A stretch of 64,000 bases of DNA from Formicarius rufipectus (taxonomy: Eukaryota; Chordata; Aves; Passeriformes; Formicariidae): contig VXAU01000760.1 of NCBI GenBank assembly GCA_013399695.1, positions 2,829,602-2,893,601 of the forward strand. The letters run 5' to 3'. The position numbers and the translations under genes are program-made. The notes beneath the pieces are model-generated. The model searched no databases. It saw nothing but the letters and a program-made list of their open reading frames with translations, and was not told where the DNA came from. Positions 15,214-29,400 of this stretch are shown piece after piece (position 1 is the stretch's first letter; each line of letters opens with the position of its first letter).

Positions 15214-15264
15214 CCTTCCCCTTTCCCTTCCCCTCCCCTCCTTTCTTCCCTTTTCTCTCCTCCT
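15214..15264 (+). repeat. 51-nt pyrimidine tract with minus-strand G-quadruplex pattern
   Basis: There is no purine from 15214 to 15264. C-runs at 15218-15221, 15225-15227, 15230-15233 and 15235-15238 are separated by 3, 2 and 1 T. On the minus strand this meets the usual G3+N1-7 G-quadruplex rule. It is also a candidate for triplex (H-DNA) formation. Confidence 0.8.
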
Positions 15265-18031
15265 GACAACCTATCTATCAGAAAACTAACCTGCTATTTA
15301 GTATAATGATGTGTTTACATTTATTGATCAGTTTGAATATATATTTTCCTCTGTGTGACATTCTTCCCCCTTGTCTCCTCCCCCAGATCTAAGCTGGCAT
15401 CATTCAAAGTGATGAGTATCTTCCTTTCTTTTTCACTTGAGAAAGTGGCACAGAAGTTAAAGCACTTCAAAGAGATTGTTATCTTTCCATAGCTATTGTA
15501 TAATTAAACATCAGCCTCCCCATTCTGATGTACATTCTCCTTGATCTTTAAGTAGGAAAACAAAAAGAGGAGGCATCTCCTGTGTTTGTCCTCTCTAACA
15601 GATGAGCACTAGCTTTTCACCTTTCTGCTGTAAACTGACATGGCTTTGTTAGAAAGAAGCTGAAGTAGGGCAGAAAGATTTGCATGCTGCTTCAGAAAGC
15701 TACTAATATAATCTCTCTACCAATTGATTAAATTGTGAGGATGTATGATTAATGATAGCTTGGTCAAATGTGACCTTTTAAATACAGGACAGGATATGTG
15801 CAATGACTTGCAAGATTTAATGTGTAGTTTTAAGCTACAGACAAGGGGATGCTTTGCTTGTCTGTTTTGCTCAGCATGTCTCAAATAGGTTTTAGCTGTA
15901 GCAAATTAGGTAGAGCTAGATGAAATGAAAGCCACCTCCGGCTGAATTATCCAACTTAAAACAGCTTTAGCATGCTATTTTTAGATTCAAATATTCCTGT
16001 TTCATGGTGGGAGATGCCAAAGTTAATCTGCTTATGAAGATTCAGACTTCTACAGTTTCCACATGAGGACTGTTCAAGAAGGAAATATATTTTCTGGTTT
16101 AGTGTTTTAAAGAAATTTGACTTTGGATTTTTCATTTAGCTGGAGGAGGAAAATTGCTATCCAGGACCACATTTTGGTATGGTAGATAAACCCTTACTGA
16201 GCCAAATTTTCAAGCACATAAACTCTCATTGTGGCATCAATTTTGATGAAGTGACAGAATTCCTGCCATCAGCCAAGGAATTTGTTTCTCTGGAATCAGT
16301 CAGTGAGAGTGGTAGTGAGGGGACAGGGTAACCTGGCACCAGATATTCCTTATTTTCACCTCTTTCCACCAAAAAAATAATACCTGATCAAAGGTGTTCA
16401 AAAATATCTCTGCTTTCACTTTAGATGACAGTAGACTGTCTAGAACTGTAACAGTCAACTCACATGGGACAGGTGACAGCATCTTGCTTGGTTTCAGGCT
16501 CCCTGCAGTATGGTCTAATCAAAGTATCTGCTAAAAGCTCATTAACGTTTGAGCTCTAATTTACTGTTATATATAACATAATGATAACTGTTAGTGCTGC
16601 TGATCTATGGCAGAGGGCTGAATGTGCAAATAGCTTTTCCTCTAGCCTCGAACTAAATGTTGCTGGCCTGGCTGCAATCCCAGCTGGCTGGTTAAAGAAA
16701 TGAGTCAAGGGATCACAGGAATATAGACATCAGTGGTGCATTTGGAATTAAAGCTTGCTCTCAGCTCTTGATTCCTTTTCTCTCCTTAAAGATTTCCAGC
16801 ACAGTGCAGTGTGGATAAATCTTTTTAGCACAAAGAAACTGTCCAAGCAAATGTCTGAAGTATGGTTTCAGATGAGTTTTCTCTGAGGAAAATATTTTTC
16901 TTTAAATCTCTCCAGCTCTCATTAAGCCTGCATACCTACATTTGATGTCTGTGGGAGCCATAATTGCTAACATTTGCACAGAGGAGCAAACGAGGAGCTG
17001 CCACAGCTGCTTTGTAAAATAGGAGCAGGCAGAATCCAGCGCTCGGGCCCAGTCAGTTTTAATGACTGACTGACTGGATCTTGCAAAAAAGGATAGAGCT
17101 CTGCTGCATTTGGTGCCTGCCTGAAATAAATATGCCTTCATTTCAGATCTGGGGATTGCAAACACTCCTTACCTTCAGGGATTAGACTGCTTTGTGGCAG
17201 CACTGCCACGGGAAAAGGCTGCTGCAGGCCAGGGCAAGCTTGTGGAAGGGCTGTGCTTGAGAGAAGAGCTGTAGCCACAGGACTAAGGTACCTTCACTTC
17301 CCTCCCAATCCATGATGTAGTTGCCAAAAGCACAAGGCTGGGCTTAGAGTAACAGCTACAGAAATAAGTACGGGAGGGAGGAGAAGTAGCTGTACCTGGC
17401 TGGAGAAGAACTAATTAGTTTCTTGTGCCCCACTCCTGCCTGTTCTGCTGGTGCATGATGGAGTTATCATATCCCCATTTCTCTTCTTCCCTTAAGGCAG
17501 TAGGAGCTGCTTACTAATTGGCCCATGGCAGAGGGGATGGATCTTAGCTCAATTATGCTGTGGATCCAAGCCTGAAGTGGAATGTTTAATCTCTTCTATT
17601 TGTGGGTTTGCTTGTTCTGGGTGAATGGACTGAAATGAATCTCTCTGTGGAGCATGGATATGTGGGAGGTATGTGCCTTTCTGTCTCCAGGCAATAGCTA
17701 CCTTGCTTCTGGGGTTGTCTTTATGACCTGATTTTTCACCTTGGCCAGCTATCAATTTAAGTCAAACCATAGTTTCAGAGATTGAATTATACTACTGAAA
17801 TGTTACTGATGTGCTAAACTGGTGTGAAATCAGACTCTGGCTACTCATGTCAGATCCCTGGGAGTAAGGAATGAGCCAATGTTTACATCCAACAGCATCA
17901 GTCACTGTGTGCAAATCCAATATCTTGGCTGAGACTTCAGCAAAAACTTCACTGTCCTCAGGTGAGGTACATGAATCTCTGCTAGTGAACCAAAACCACA
18001 AGTCTGTTGCATCAGTTTTTGTTTACTGCAA

Positions 18032-18057
18032 AATAACCCCATTAAAATGGGGTTATT
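18032..18057. repeat. 12-bp perfect inverted repeat with 2-nt spacer
   Basis: Arms AATAACCCCATT (18032-18043) and AATGGGGTTATT (18046-18057) are exact reverse complements around AA. A flanking GC on each side (18028-18029, 18058-18059) can also pair if two bases bulge on the left. Confidence 0.9.
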
Positions 18058-18403
18058 GCTGTCACTCATTATTACAGGTCTAATTGATGCTGTTGATTCT
18101 TTATTATCGGTTTAGAATTAATTTTTTTATTTCCTACTTCAAGAATGTTAGCTGTGTAGAAACAAAGGCTTTAACTAATTGACTGACTTAATTTTTCCAA
18201 TACACATCAGTCCTGCTCCTTCCTACACACGTATCCAGAAGGGCAGAATATGTGACATATGGTAAAATGAAGCAGAATGTGTAAGCTCAGGTCATTAAAG
18301 TGGTAATAATAAAGGCTTCACTAAATAGAAAATACCACCACTCTACTCCAAACTGTCTTGATCAAAACTCAATTAATTTTTATTGTTTGTAGTGTTAATT
18401 ATT

Positions 18404-18413
18404 GGGGGGGGGG
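18404..18413 (+). repeat. G10 homopolymer
   Basis: Ten consecutive G sit in otherwise AT-rich sequence. The exact length should be treated with caution because homopolymers are error-prone in sequencing. Confidence 0.8.
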
Positions 18414-19980
18414 AAGTTTTTAACTGTTTAATTCATAATGAGGTTGTTAAATTGTAAATAACTGAAATTGCTGAAGCTTTTCCTCTAATAAAATGGTAAT
18501 TGGCCTTTTAAAGTAACTAGACTAATAAATTTTCCTTTTTCCTCCTCCTACTTAACAGCAGATCCTTAGTTGCCATGTCAGTGTCTTTTAGTCCCATGAG
18601 TGCCTGCTAGCCTGCACTAGCTCAGAATCTGACCCAAAGTAGGGCTGTGACAAGGGAACAGAAACTTCACCTCCAAAGTATTCATGTATAGGATTGTTAC
18701 TCTGATTGAAGCCAGTGCATTCCTACTTACAGAGTAGAAAAATAGGGCATTGCAATTACTTGTACTCACTGATGTGTTTTACACACTGTGACAGAAATTC
18801 GGAGTAAAAAATACAGTTCCATTTTGCAGTAGCTACGTGTTAAACTAGTTTTATTAACATATGGAACAAATGGCAGCTGTAACACAGCCCTTCTCCTCAG
18901 AACATGTAAGTACCTATGTGCTGCTTCTTATTGTAGCACCTCTGCACCTTCTGACCCCCAGTGTACATGATGTCAACACCATGGTTTGCAAAATGAGGCA
19001 AAATCCCCTGGATTCATCCCATTTTAGTCCCACGAATCACCAGAACTACATATGTGAACTGTCTGGGCACATGCTGTGGAAGGACAAGAGCCTCCAAAGG
19101 ATGAATACTTCTATAAATGATGATATGAATGATTAATCCAGTCTTCTCAGACAGTGTGTGTGGTGAAGCAAAGAGGTGAATGGAGGTCTTCCAAATTTTC
19201 AGTGGCCTGTAACTTCAGGAGTCAGTTCTCCTTCTCTGTAATCTTAGACTGTTGTGATGTTTTGCTGTTACTCTCTGTGGCATTTCTGATAGTAATAAAT
19301 CCTAGAGACCATTTCTTTCTTAAAATCACCTTGGATATAGTAACTCTTTTGTGCACAGGAGTGGTTCAGGATTCACTGCTTACTACTGTCAATGTATTTC
19401 TGGGGTTTGGATATGAAGTGTCTCTCTCTGTGGTTTGTGTATTTCCAGGCTGCTTCATCTGCAGATTCTGCATTAAATATTGAGGCTTGCGCATGTAGCC
19501 TTTATAGTTTTGCATGTGTACAGAAGATTTTATACATAGCAATACACATTTCCCAGTGCAGTGATCCCATTTCCTTGGGTTTGTACCTGCAAATTCAGTG
19601 TACTTTTGCTTTCTTCCTGGAGGTGGGTGATATTCTGGCAGCAATTTTCCCTGCACAGGAGTGTGGCAGAACCCCAGGGGTGGAATGCAATCCTGGAACT
19701 TGACTCCAGTTTCGGGTGCTGGGTTATGCAAGTGTATAACCACGTTCCTCCACAGGATATAGGGCAGGGCTCTCCCCCACACTGGCAGCAGAATCTCAGC
19801 CTTTCTTTAGGAGAGTCTTGAGAAAGGAAGCCACATAACATGTCACATAATGATACTGTTGTAGCTTCAGTCTCCCGTTGTACACAGAGAACAGTTACAG
19901 ACATGGGAGTGTGAAGATACACCAGAAATTAGCCCCTACATGTCAGACTATAAGAACCCTGTTCTGGTGTCTAATTATCC

Positions 19981-20449
19981 CGCGTCTGCAGGGCGGCTTC
20001 CTGATTCCCTGTAAATAGCACTTAGTCTAGTCTCAACCTGTTAAAAGTGTGCGACGATTAACATTTATCTTTTTCCCAGAGTGTTTCGTTTTGACAGCAC
20101 TATAAACAAAAGCGCTTCTATGCATCTTTCTTTACTGAATTATTTATTTGAATGTAGATATGAATCATCATTATTGCGGAATACAGTGAAGTCAGGTCCT
20201 AGAACGAAAACATCAGTGCTAATTAACTGGAAATAAAATTGTCAAAAATACTTGATTCTAATTAGGGTCTTTTTAATGTTTATACACTGTGGACTTGATC
20301 TTACTCTCAATGACTGTGTAAATCTGGAATGCTTTCATTGCCTCTAGTATGGTATTCATGCAAATAAGATGATAACTTTATGGCTCGTTCTAATGGTTAT
20401 TATATGCTGTTAGCTAAGTAAGAATGCAGTTCAAACTTTAAATTGTTCG
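19981..20449. promoter_or_regulatory. Candidate intronic cis-regulatory element (CpG-retaining, AT-rich)
   Basis: Eleven CpG dinucleotides occur in 469 bp (for example 19981, 19983, 20052, 20055, 20087, 20113, 20177, 20205, 20386, 20448) within AT-rich sequence where neighbouring stretches have very few. A perfect POU octamer, ATGCAAAT, lies at 20358-20365. There are also several TAAT homeodomain-type cores and AGATGATAAC. Retained CpGs plus dense homeodomain/POU-type motifs are typical of conserved developmental enhancers (inference). No open frame of note spans it. Confidence 0.35.
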
Positions 20450-23400
20450 ATTAAGTAAAATCAGTCCACATGTTTTACACTGCATATCTAAAGCATAGAA
20501 ATATTAGTGGCTATGCAATTCAAGAATCATAGGTCTGACCATATTCTGGAAAATAGCCACATACTCTTAGTTATTTTACGTACAAATTTGAATGTGTAAT
20601 TAACTTACTCCTTTTTATATTAGCTGGAATTGTTCTGTTTGTTTGGAGAAAGTTTTACAGTTGATCTGCATGATGAGCAATACTGAGTCATATGTGTTAA
20701 GAGTTATTCAGCTTCTCTGAGGTTTCCCATATTCATTTTACCACACTCTCTCTTTCCCTTTGAAATCAATTATCTGTCTTTTTCTTAAGTGAAGCTCTGC
20801 TACTTCTTGATGTAATTCCTCAGTTGTTCCCTGTCTATTTTCCTCATCTCCCTGTTCATCAAAACAATCAATCCTGTAGTATTGCCTCTGATTTGTACTT
20901 TTGTCCCAAGAGTTTTCTAGAAAAACCTTTTGATGGTTGGGCACAAAATTTAGGATTAACCAGATGTGAAATAGGTTTGGATTTAGAATTTTATTCTGTT
21001 TTCACAATTGAGGCAAAGTTTATATTTGTATCTGAACCTCACTGAACTTTGAAATAGGTCACATGTAGTGAACTTGCAGGATCTCATCCCTGATAAGCAG
21101 GAATTTTTGAATCTCGAATTGCTTTTCACTGGTTGCTGGTGGTCTGCCTGGGACATCCAGAGGCACTTCTACAATTCCTCCAGCCCAGATTTCTATGCTG
21201 TAGGCTATTCCCTCTATAGTCCATGCCCTCTACTTTATAAATGTAAAGCTGAAAAAAGTATATTTTCTTTGTTTTCCTGAAAGTGAACTTCAGAAAATCG
21301 TAAGATTTTTGTTAAGAGTTAAATTCAGATGTAGTTATGTTAAACTGACATGGTTGTAAACTGTTAAGTTGTTTATTTTTGCAGCTACTTAAGCAAAAGC
21401 TAGAGTTGAAAACATTTCTTGCAGCAAATAATTGACATGTTATTTTTCTGCTTTATAAATTGCTTAAGGAGGGCTAGTAATTTTATTCATAGATTAATAA
21501 ATTTATAATAACTGTTTGGATAATTCTGTGGCTAATTCCTGAGCTGCTAAATAGTTTATAAACAGTTTATTTTGAGGATTTTTAATTCAGAATTCAGTTT
21601 TTATCAGTAGTAGTTGGTTTCCTGTGTTCATGACTAGCGGTGGATTCTTGCTTTTTCATGGTCTGTAGGATGAGTCCAGTCCTCGTGTGGGATCTTTAAG
21701 GTTAATTGCAGTAGTAAAGATATAACAATGACTTTAACGTGGTTGATTTAGCAGTGCAGTATATTAGGTTTCTGAATCTTGCTGTCTGGAGTATTCTCTA
21801 ATGTTTAGGCCTAAACTGAGCCAGGTCTGAACCAATCCCATGTCAGGCATTTACTTGGGGATTTGCTTGCCCCAGGATCTCTTAGGTCAGGAAAGAATGC
21901 AAATGGCTTTGCTGTTTAACTGAGAATTAAATTAGAGAGGTCTTCTGAAGAAATGGATCATTTATTTTTCCACACAGGACATGAATTAATAGCCAGATGA
22001 AACTGTTTCCCTGTGCTAGCCTCCCTTGCTGTCCTGGGTTTTGCTTAATGGAGACCCGAGCCCTGTTCTGTTGTGCTGCAGCCCCATTAGTACAGTCTGA
22101 AAAGACCATCGAGGGAGCTCAAAGATGTATAGTGACACATACACTTGTGTTTGATTAAATATGACCCCATAAATGGAGAAATTTCATTTATCACCTGTCT
22201 GAAGAGGCTGAGTAGGAAACAGGAGATGCTTAGGAAAGGGCTGTTTAGTGTGCTTTAGGTTGTATCTCATTTCATTCCAGAAACTCCAACTCAGTCAGTT
22301 CTGCTGCATTTAAGATGACTGTAATGAGGGATGTAATGTCTCCCTGAATTACCTGAAAATCTTTTAAAAGGTCTGTCACTATTCGTTCCCTTGAGATTAA
22401 AGACTAATCTTGGGTATTTTCCATCTAGGAATCTACCCAATTATCTGAGGTTATACGCTGGTCAGTAAGAGATACTTTATGAAGGACAATGGAATTATTC
22501 TAATATTTGTAAAGTCAGTAATTAGGCACATCATTTCCCTGGAGATTGGTTTGAGGGGAAGAACCAAGGAAAATCCTAATTTCCTGACAGAAAACTCTTG
22601 TTTCATGAGATTATCCATCTCTTCAAGAAGGTCATTACCTCACCTGTGGGGCTTGGTCGCACAAGGACTTCAGACTGGGCAGAAGACAAGGCTTGAAGAG
22701 GATGTATTGCTGCATCCCAGAAAGCTGGTGTCTGTTCATAGACCCAAAGGTATTTCCTCTAGTAATAAAGCAAAATTCCCTTTCTAGTCTAGAGTGTAAA
22801 AAGTGAGAGGATGCTGTCAGCTCTCTCCTCCCCAGGGACAGTCTCATGTACTATGGCAGCAGCTTTGCAGTCTTATTAACTTCATCCCTGCCTTTTCCAG
22901 ACTGTGCCCAGCTCTACTCCTTGACCAGCTCCCAACTCCTTTAGAACATTTTAAGAAGCAAAATATAGTTGCTTATATAGAACAACTACTTTTGTCATTC
23001 CTTAAAGTTCTATTCCCTCTGCTTCGCCTGTTTCATTGACCTTGCTCACTGGTTAGTTCTCCCATGTCTTGTGTGCCACAGGCTGGAAGAAATGGGACTT
23101 GCTTGTCCTAAAGCAAAATGAGGGCTGTGGCTTGTGTTTGCAGGCCTGAGTGGGTTATTGTTCCCTGCTATGCTACTTAGCTTCCTATTGGAGATGCCTG
23201 AATGAGTTGATAATTGCTGCAGTATGAAATCAGGCCTCATGTTAATATGCTGGGCTTCACAATAATTTATTATAACTTTTTTAAGGCAATGGAATGGCTT
23301 ATTGTGCTTTAGTCTATCCCAAAAGAACATATCTAGGAAGTATTTTTAAGTACTTTGAAGAAATATTATGACACTTTGCTGACAAGGTAACTCCATTTAG

Positions 23401-26400
23401 AAGCAACATGAGTCAAAAAAATTAAAAGAGAGGAATTACTTGACTTTGAAAAAAGAGTAAAAAGAGTCAACAGCATGCTTCTAACGTAATTCTGTGGCAC
23501 TTCTCAAAGCTGAACCCGATGAGTAGAAAGTTATAAAGTCTGTGAGTTTTGATGCTTTTTGCACCATATCCTAGGACCAGGAGTTCCACCAGTGATGTTA
23601 ATACTAAGTACTTCTTTTTATGTATTGTGCACAAAAGTGCCTTATAAAGCATAGGGAAAATAGACCAGTTGTGTGATGGTTTCTGCTAGGTAACACTTTA
23701 TAGCATGTTTTTACAAGTAGTTTTCTCCCTAGAGCTGCTAAAACACAACTTATCAAGCCTTGGGTGTATTTCTAAATTATGAAAATATATGCTTGAAACA
23801 TGGTTGTCATCCAAAACCTTTCCATCTCAACCTGGCAATTATGTGTAGAAAAAATGAATTGATTTTCAGACTGAATTGCCTGAGCCGTATTTCACACATT
23901 TTAAGACTCATTAACACATACTAGTAGGAAAGACTTGGCCTTGAAAATGCTCTTTTATACATGTAAGAATCCATAGGCTGAGGTTCTTTGCTTATTGCAT
24001 ATAATAGCCAGCACAGAATTGGAAGAATTTCATTATAATAATTAAATAAATTACCTGGGAGATAATGTAGATGTTAATTTTAACATTTCTTTTAATAATT
24101 CCTTGGGCCTTCTCTAAGTTGGGTAAACCAGAACTGTGAACTGTGTTTGGATCAATGAAATTCTCCCTTAAATAATAAACTTCTTGTTTATTCTCAGTGG
24201 TAATGTCACACTCTTGCCCCATGGTTTAAGGGTGAAACAGAACATCCAAGATGATGACCAGACTTTTACTTCTACTACAGAAAATAATGATTTAGTTGAC
24301 TTTGGTCATCTTGTAAACATCCTAGTGCATGGGCATTGAGCAGAAAAATACTTAAGACATCTTTATTTATTTAAAGATACAGTGATATTTACAATGTGTC
24401 GTTGCCCAAAGTAGCAACATATATCCATGCTTAGATTAAATTGTAAGTTCTGAGTCTCAGCCTCAAGAATAAACAAAATGGCAAAACTGGAACTCAAGGA
24501 AATGATGATAGACTGAGTCTTCTGAAGTAGTTCCAACTCATTTTACATGCTGTTTGACTTAAATAATCAAATTTTATGTAAAAATGACAATTTTTATTTT
24601 GGAAAACTGCTTGCTGCAGATGAATTTTGTAAGGCAAGGTAACCACAAAAAAAATTCAGGAGCTACATGATATGGTATCTAGAACCCTGGAATCATTTCC
24701 TTGCTCCAAACAAAGTTTAGTGTATTCCATTTTTGTGCCAGCAATGACAGCCATGACAGCAGATCTAAATCCAGACTTTGGGTTTGTCATGTACAAAGGT
24801 AGGCCTGTATCAACACAATAGGTAACTACGTTTAATTCTGATGTAGGTCAAATGTGTTGCGCACTCCTGTACCATCAATGGCCTTTATGAAATACAATGG
24901 AAAATCTTAGATCTGAACTGGTCCTGAGCATTGCAAAATCTTCTCAAATAGAGTCATTGCATGGTCATTGCACTTGTGATCACTTTGGTGATTCTGGAGA
25001 TGCACAGAAGGCAGACATGGTTTTATGCATTTGCTCAGTAGTGGAATTGAGAGTAGAAGAGAAAAGAGTTCTCTTCAAGAGATGAATTTTATATCCAGTC
25101 CAGAGAAAGAACAAATGTCCTCCTATATGAAATACTGCCAGTTTGAATCCCGATGAAAGGATTAGTATCTTTGGATCTGAGTCCCGGAAATACCTGATTT
25201 AATACTATATCTTTTACAGTTTATCTTGCCAGCTGATGTTTTACCAGTTGCACCATGTGTTTATATTCCGGGTTATCCAAAGGGATGCCCATGACTAGTG
25301 TAGGTCACGTTGCTGTAGTGATGAATTTCTAGTGCCAAAATAGGCAAATACATCTCCTGAAACCTCTGTCTGTCATCAGCTTGTATTTCAGTTTCCCTAC
25401 AGTGCATTTAGACTGTGCTTTAGGCTACGTATTTCTTAAGTAACTAGTGGTAATTTTGAGACCTCTTACTATCTCCTCCAGACTTTGATTCCAAGGCCAA
25501 TGTACTTTAAGAACAGGACGCCATATCCAGAAGCACTTGTATGGGCAATGTCTTCTACAGGGACTGTGTTGCCTTTTAGATGACTGGATGGTTATCCTCT
25601 TACAACTGTTATTTGTGAAAGGGAGAACTGCATGTGACTGTCACATCTTGGGGTTTTTAATGGTTCTGCTCTTCACTTCCAACCAAGAAATTACTGTTGT
25701 TTATTTATTCGTTCCTCAAAGAGATTTGAGTGGCTGAGGATGGGCACTGCAGAGTCCCTCCTTGTACAGCTTCTCCTCACCCGCCATCATTAGGCTAAAG
25801 GTGCTGTTCCTATCAGCTCATCTCTGCATTTTAAGTCCTCCATGAATGACACCTGTAACACATTAAGCTGCTGGGAAATCATTACAACCAAAGTACAGTC
25901 CCAAGAGCTCTTGGTTTATCCAATAAGCATGCTAAATTTAATAGCCAACTGAAATCATATTCATGGCTTTGACTGTAGTGTATTTTATGTTAAAAGGGTC
26001 TCAATGCAGGATAGGTGTCACAGCAAAAGAAATTTTACATAGTTTTATTAGAAAGCATTGGACTAGTCCCATTTAAATGTACAGTACTAGGGATGTTACT
26101 GTTAACTATGCATTGACACAGTATCTTGTGTGAGTGATCCAAGTTTTAATGGTTTTATACTCTCTGTCAACATGATGTATCATAATTGCTTTTTTGGACG
26201 AGTTACAAGCCGAGTGTAAATATTTAGTATTAATGAATTCAGGTTTATTATGTGCAAGTGTATCTGCAGTGCAGCAAATAAGCATCCATCCATGAAGCAT
26301 CTTAGCATACTAAGGGCAGGAATTTTCCCTTTCTTTCTCAACTTCCTCTTCCTACTGTCTGGATTCTGCAAAACAAAATAACGTGTTTTTTTCCAGTTGT

Positions 26401-29400
26401 TAGTGGTCCACTCAGCCTTGGCCCTTCGCCATGTATACTGGACACACTCTTGCATTTCTCTCTATCATGTATTTTGCTATGAGCAGGTTGACCATATAGT
26501 CAAATCCATTCACAGGTTGCTGGCTGAGGGCTATATCATATTGACAACATGAGAAATTTTATCTTTGTATAAATCTTGTATTTCACATCTCATTGGACTT
26601 TTGCTTGTCCGGCTAGTGTGCTGGGGAACTTTGGAAAGCAAAGTGGGAAAGAATGAGATGGCAGCTGTAGATATGCCAAAAACACATTCTGCCCTTGTTT
26701 TCCAGGTCTGAGACCTCACTGTAAACCCCTTCTGTGCTCTCAGACCCAAGGCTTGGTCTTCTCCTGAGAGACTGCCATTGTCAATTGTGTCAAAAGAGAG
26801 CACGTTTGGGGGATGTTTGTAGTGTCAATAGCTTCTTCCTGAATTGAAGTGATATGTGGTGCCTTGTGATGCCCCCCTCTCTGAGGGCTCTGGAGCTGTG
26901 TCCTGGCATGCTCTATTGTGGTGAGACCAGTATTTCTGTGGTTTTTCAAAGGTGAAATTCTAACCACATGGAGGAAAGCAGAAGTGTGGCAGAGGGTGGT
27001 GCTGGGTCTGAGATTGCAGCTTGGGAAATATGGGATGTGAGTTCAGGTTTTTGGTCAGTTGTATGTTCTGCATCATCTGCCAGCCTTTGAAATGGAGCAA
27101 TAGTAGTTAGCAAAGAGGAAATGATTAGGAGATGCCAAAGTACTCTAAGTCCGTGAGACTACATAACTATACAAGGTAGTTGTACAGACTGGCTCTCATG
27201 TTTTCAGTGGATCTTCTGCAGTCCTTGCCATCCTCCTTCCAAGCAGCTCCATTTGTAGGCCTAGCTCTGCTTTGTCAAAACAAACTACGTCTGTGTAGGC
27301 TCAAGGATGGCCTCTGCTTTCCCTAGTGCTCCTCATGCCCTCCTTTCCCCTTGTTTCCAGATTAAGATCCACTGTTATAAAATGTTAGAGCATACATCCA
27401 GCTGCTGACAGCTGTGATGGTGCTGGGCATTTGCACAGAAGTTCCTTCAGTGTATCACATGGAGTGTACAGGATGACTGGTGGTTCTGTAGTAACAGGCA
27501 ACACACAGAAAGGGGAAGAAAGAACTGTGAAAAATGAGGTTAAAATTAAAGGCTGAGAGAAATGAGAAAGAGAGCAGTGGATGTTTCTCTCCAGAAACTC
27601 CCCATGAATTTTTAGGTTTCCTGCTGCCTTCCCACATTTTATAAATGGACTGAACAGATGACACTTTATATTTATAAACCTAACGAGATGCTGCTAGTCT
27701 TCTGTGAAATTGGTTGGATACCTAGTGATAAGCTAATACTTCATAGCAGTTTTCCCTCTCATGACAGTATGAGTTCCTAAATACCCAGTTTTATTCCATG
27801 TCTTTTGTAATATGGCAGATGATCTTCTCATTAAGGCATGACTGGGGTAGGGCCAGGCTCCCTCTGCTCAGGCAGGCTGGTCTAACAAGATGCTTCTGGG
27901 CTGTTACGGCTCTTGTGGAGACAAAAGCCTCCCTGGGGCCAAGAGTGGTGGTAATGGTACTGCCTGTTGGACACAGGAACAACTGGGCCTGCCTCAGGGA
28001 ATAATAAATGCAGGGGAAGAGGAAAGAAGGTGTTGAGAACATGCTGTTGTGGTAGGGGTGGCTGGCCAGTGGCTTAGTCTGTATCCCTCAATCCCAAGCT
28101 TCTGTTGCCTGTGGCTTTACAGTTTCATACAGTTCTGCAACAGTCTGTAATTGCTCTGAGTCTAAGATGACCTGTCCTGTGGTTAATAATTTACACATAA
28201 TTCACAGAATTGCTCAGAATGTGGTAGGCATTTTTGTAGATCAGGATAACTGCTTCTCTAATGCCAGCAATAAAATTGCCATTTACATTAAAAACCCCAG
28301 AGTGCTTAAAATTTAGTTGGCAGTAGTAGATGAGAGATTGCTTAATTTTCTCCTACCCTTGCAATATCACAATCAATTTTTGCTGCTGTTTTTAATAATA
28401 AATTGGAGAAAATATGCATGCTATAAACCTTTAAGCTATGATTATTTAAACTCTGCGTTTTGTTTCTTTTTTTTATTTAGTTTAAGTGTTAGGAAATAAC
28501 TTTCATATGATTAAAAAAAAAGGTGGAGACAAGTAATAAAGCCTGTTTGGGGTAGTTTGGAGACCCAGTTGTTACCTGATGAAAGGCCTTTCTCATGTAA
28601 TGTCTTGTAATTTACTTAACATTGGTGATATTTTATAGACATAACTTCAGTGCAGTAGGAACTCTACAGTCATTCTGTGGGGAACTCAGTCCTCAAATTG
28701 CATATAAAAGTTCTGTGCTGCTGGAGTTTGCTGTAGGCTCAACTCAGTGACCTACTCAGTGGTTTTATGAGCAATTTTAACTAAAAGCACCTGTTTGCTC
28801 TTGGAAATTTTAAAGTTGCTTTGGAGAATTCCAAAACGGGTTCCATTGTGAAAGAGTCATCAGAACAAGCTTGTACTGCCAATTGCCAAATCCCTCTCGT
28901 ATGCATAACAAAGAAACACTGAATTGTTTTGCCTGTTGACCTATTAGTCACTTTAAGTCCCAGTGGAGAAAAGTTCTTTGACAGTCTAGATTTACTTATT
29001 TTTTTGTTCAGCTTTCTAAGTGTAAGTTAAAACTTCATACATGAATTTCCCTTTACCTTAATACAATAAGATACAGAGTCTATTGGACATATGACTGCAA
29101 GCTTACCTTAATAATCTGAGCTTGTAGGCTCACTCAGCCTGAAAATAAATTGAAATGTACTGGAATTGGGTTCTTACAGGAACATTTTCTACCACGGGAG
29201 TTCTAATGAGCAGGTAATGGACACACTTGGCAAGGACCTGAATAATAATAGAACACACTGGGGATTCAAGGTAGCAAAGACAGAAAATGCAGCAAAACAA
29301 AAAGGTACAATGGTCATTGTTCTCAAAGAACACCAGAGGAATCATTACATCACATACTGTAACATTGTTGCTGGAAACAGCACTTGCTGGGAGTGAAGCT

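Noticed and set aside
17047..17076. GACT-type tandem (TGACTGACTGACTGG)
   Set aside because: Only about three units, an ordinary short simple repeat.
19366..19922. Overlapping frames of 138 and 130 codons on minus and 103 on plus
   Set aside because: Opposite-strand and multi-frame openness with no recognisable protein; no splice or promoter context.
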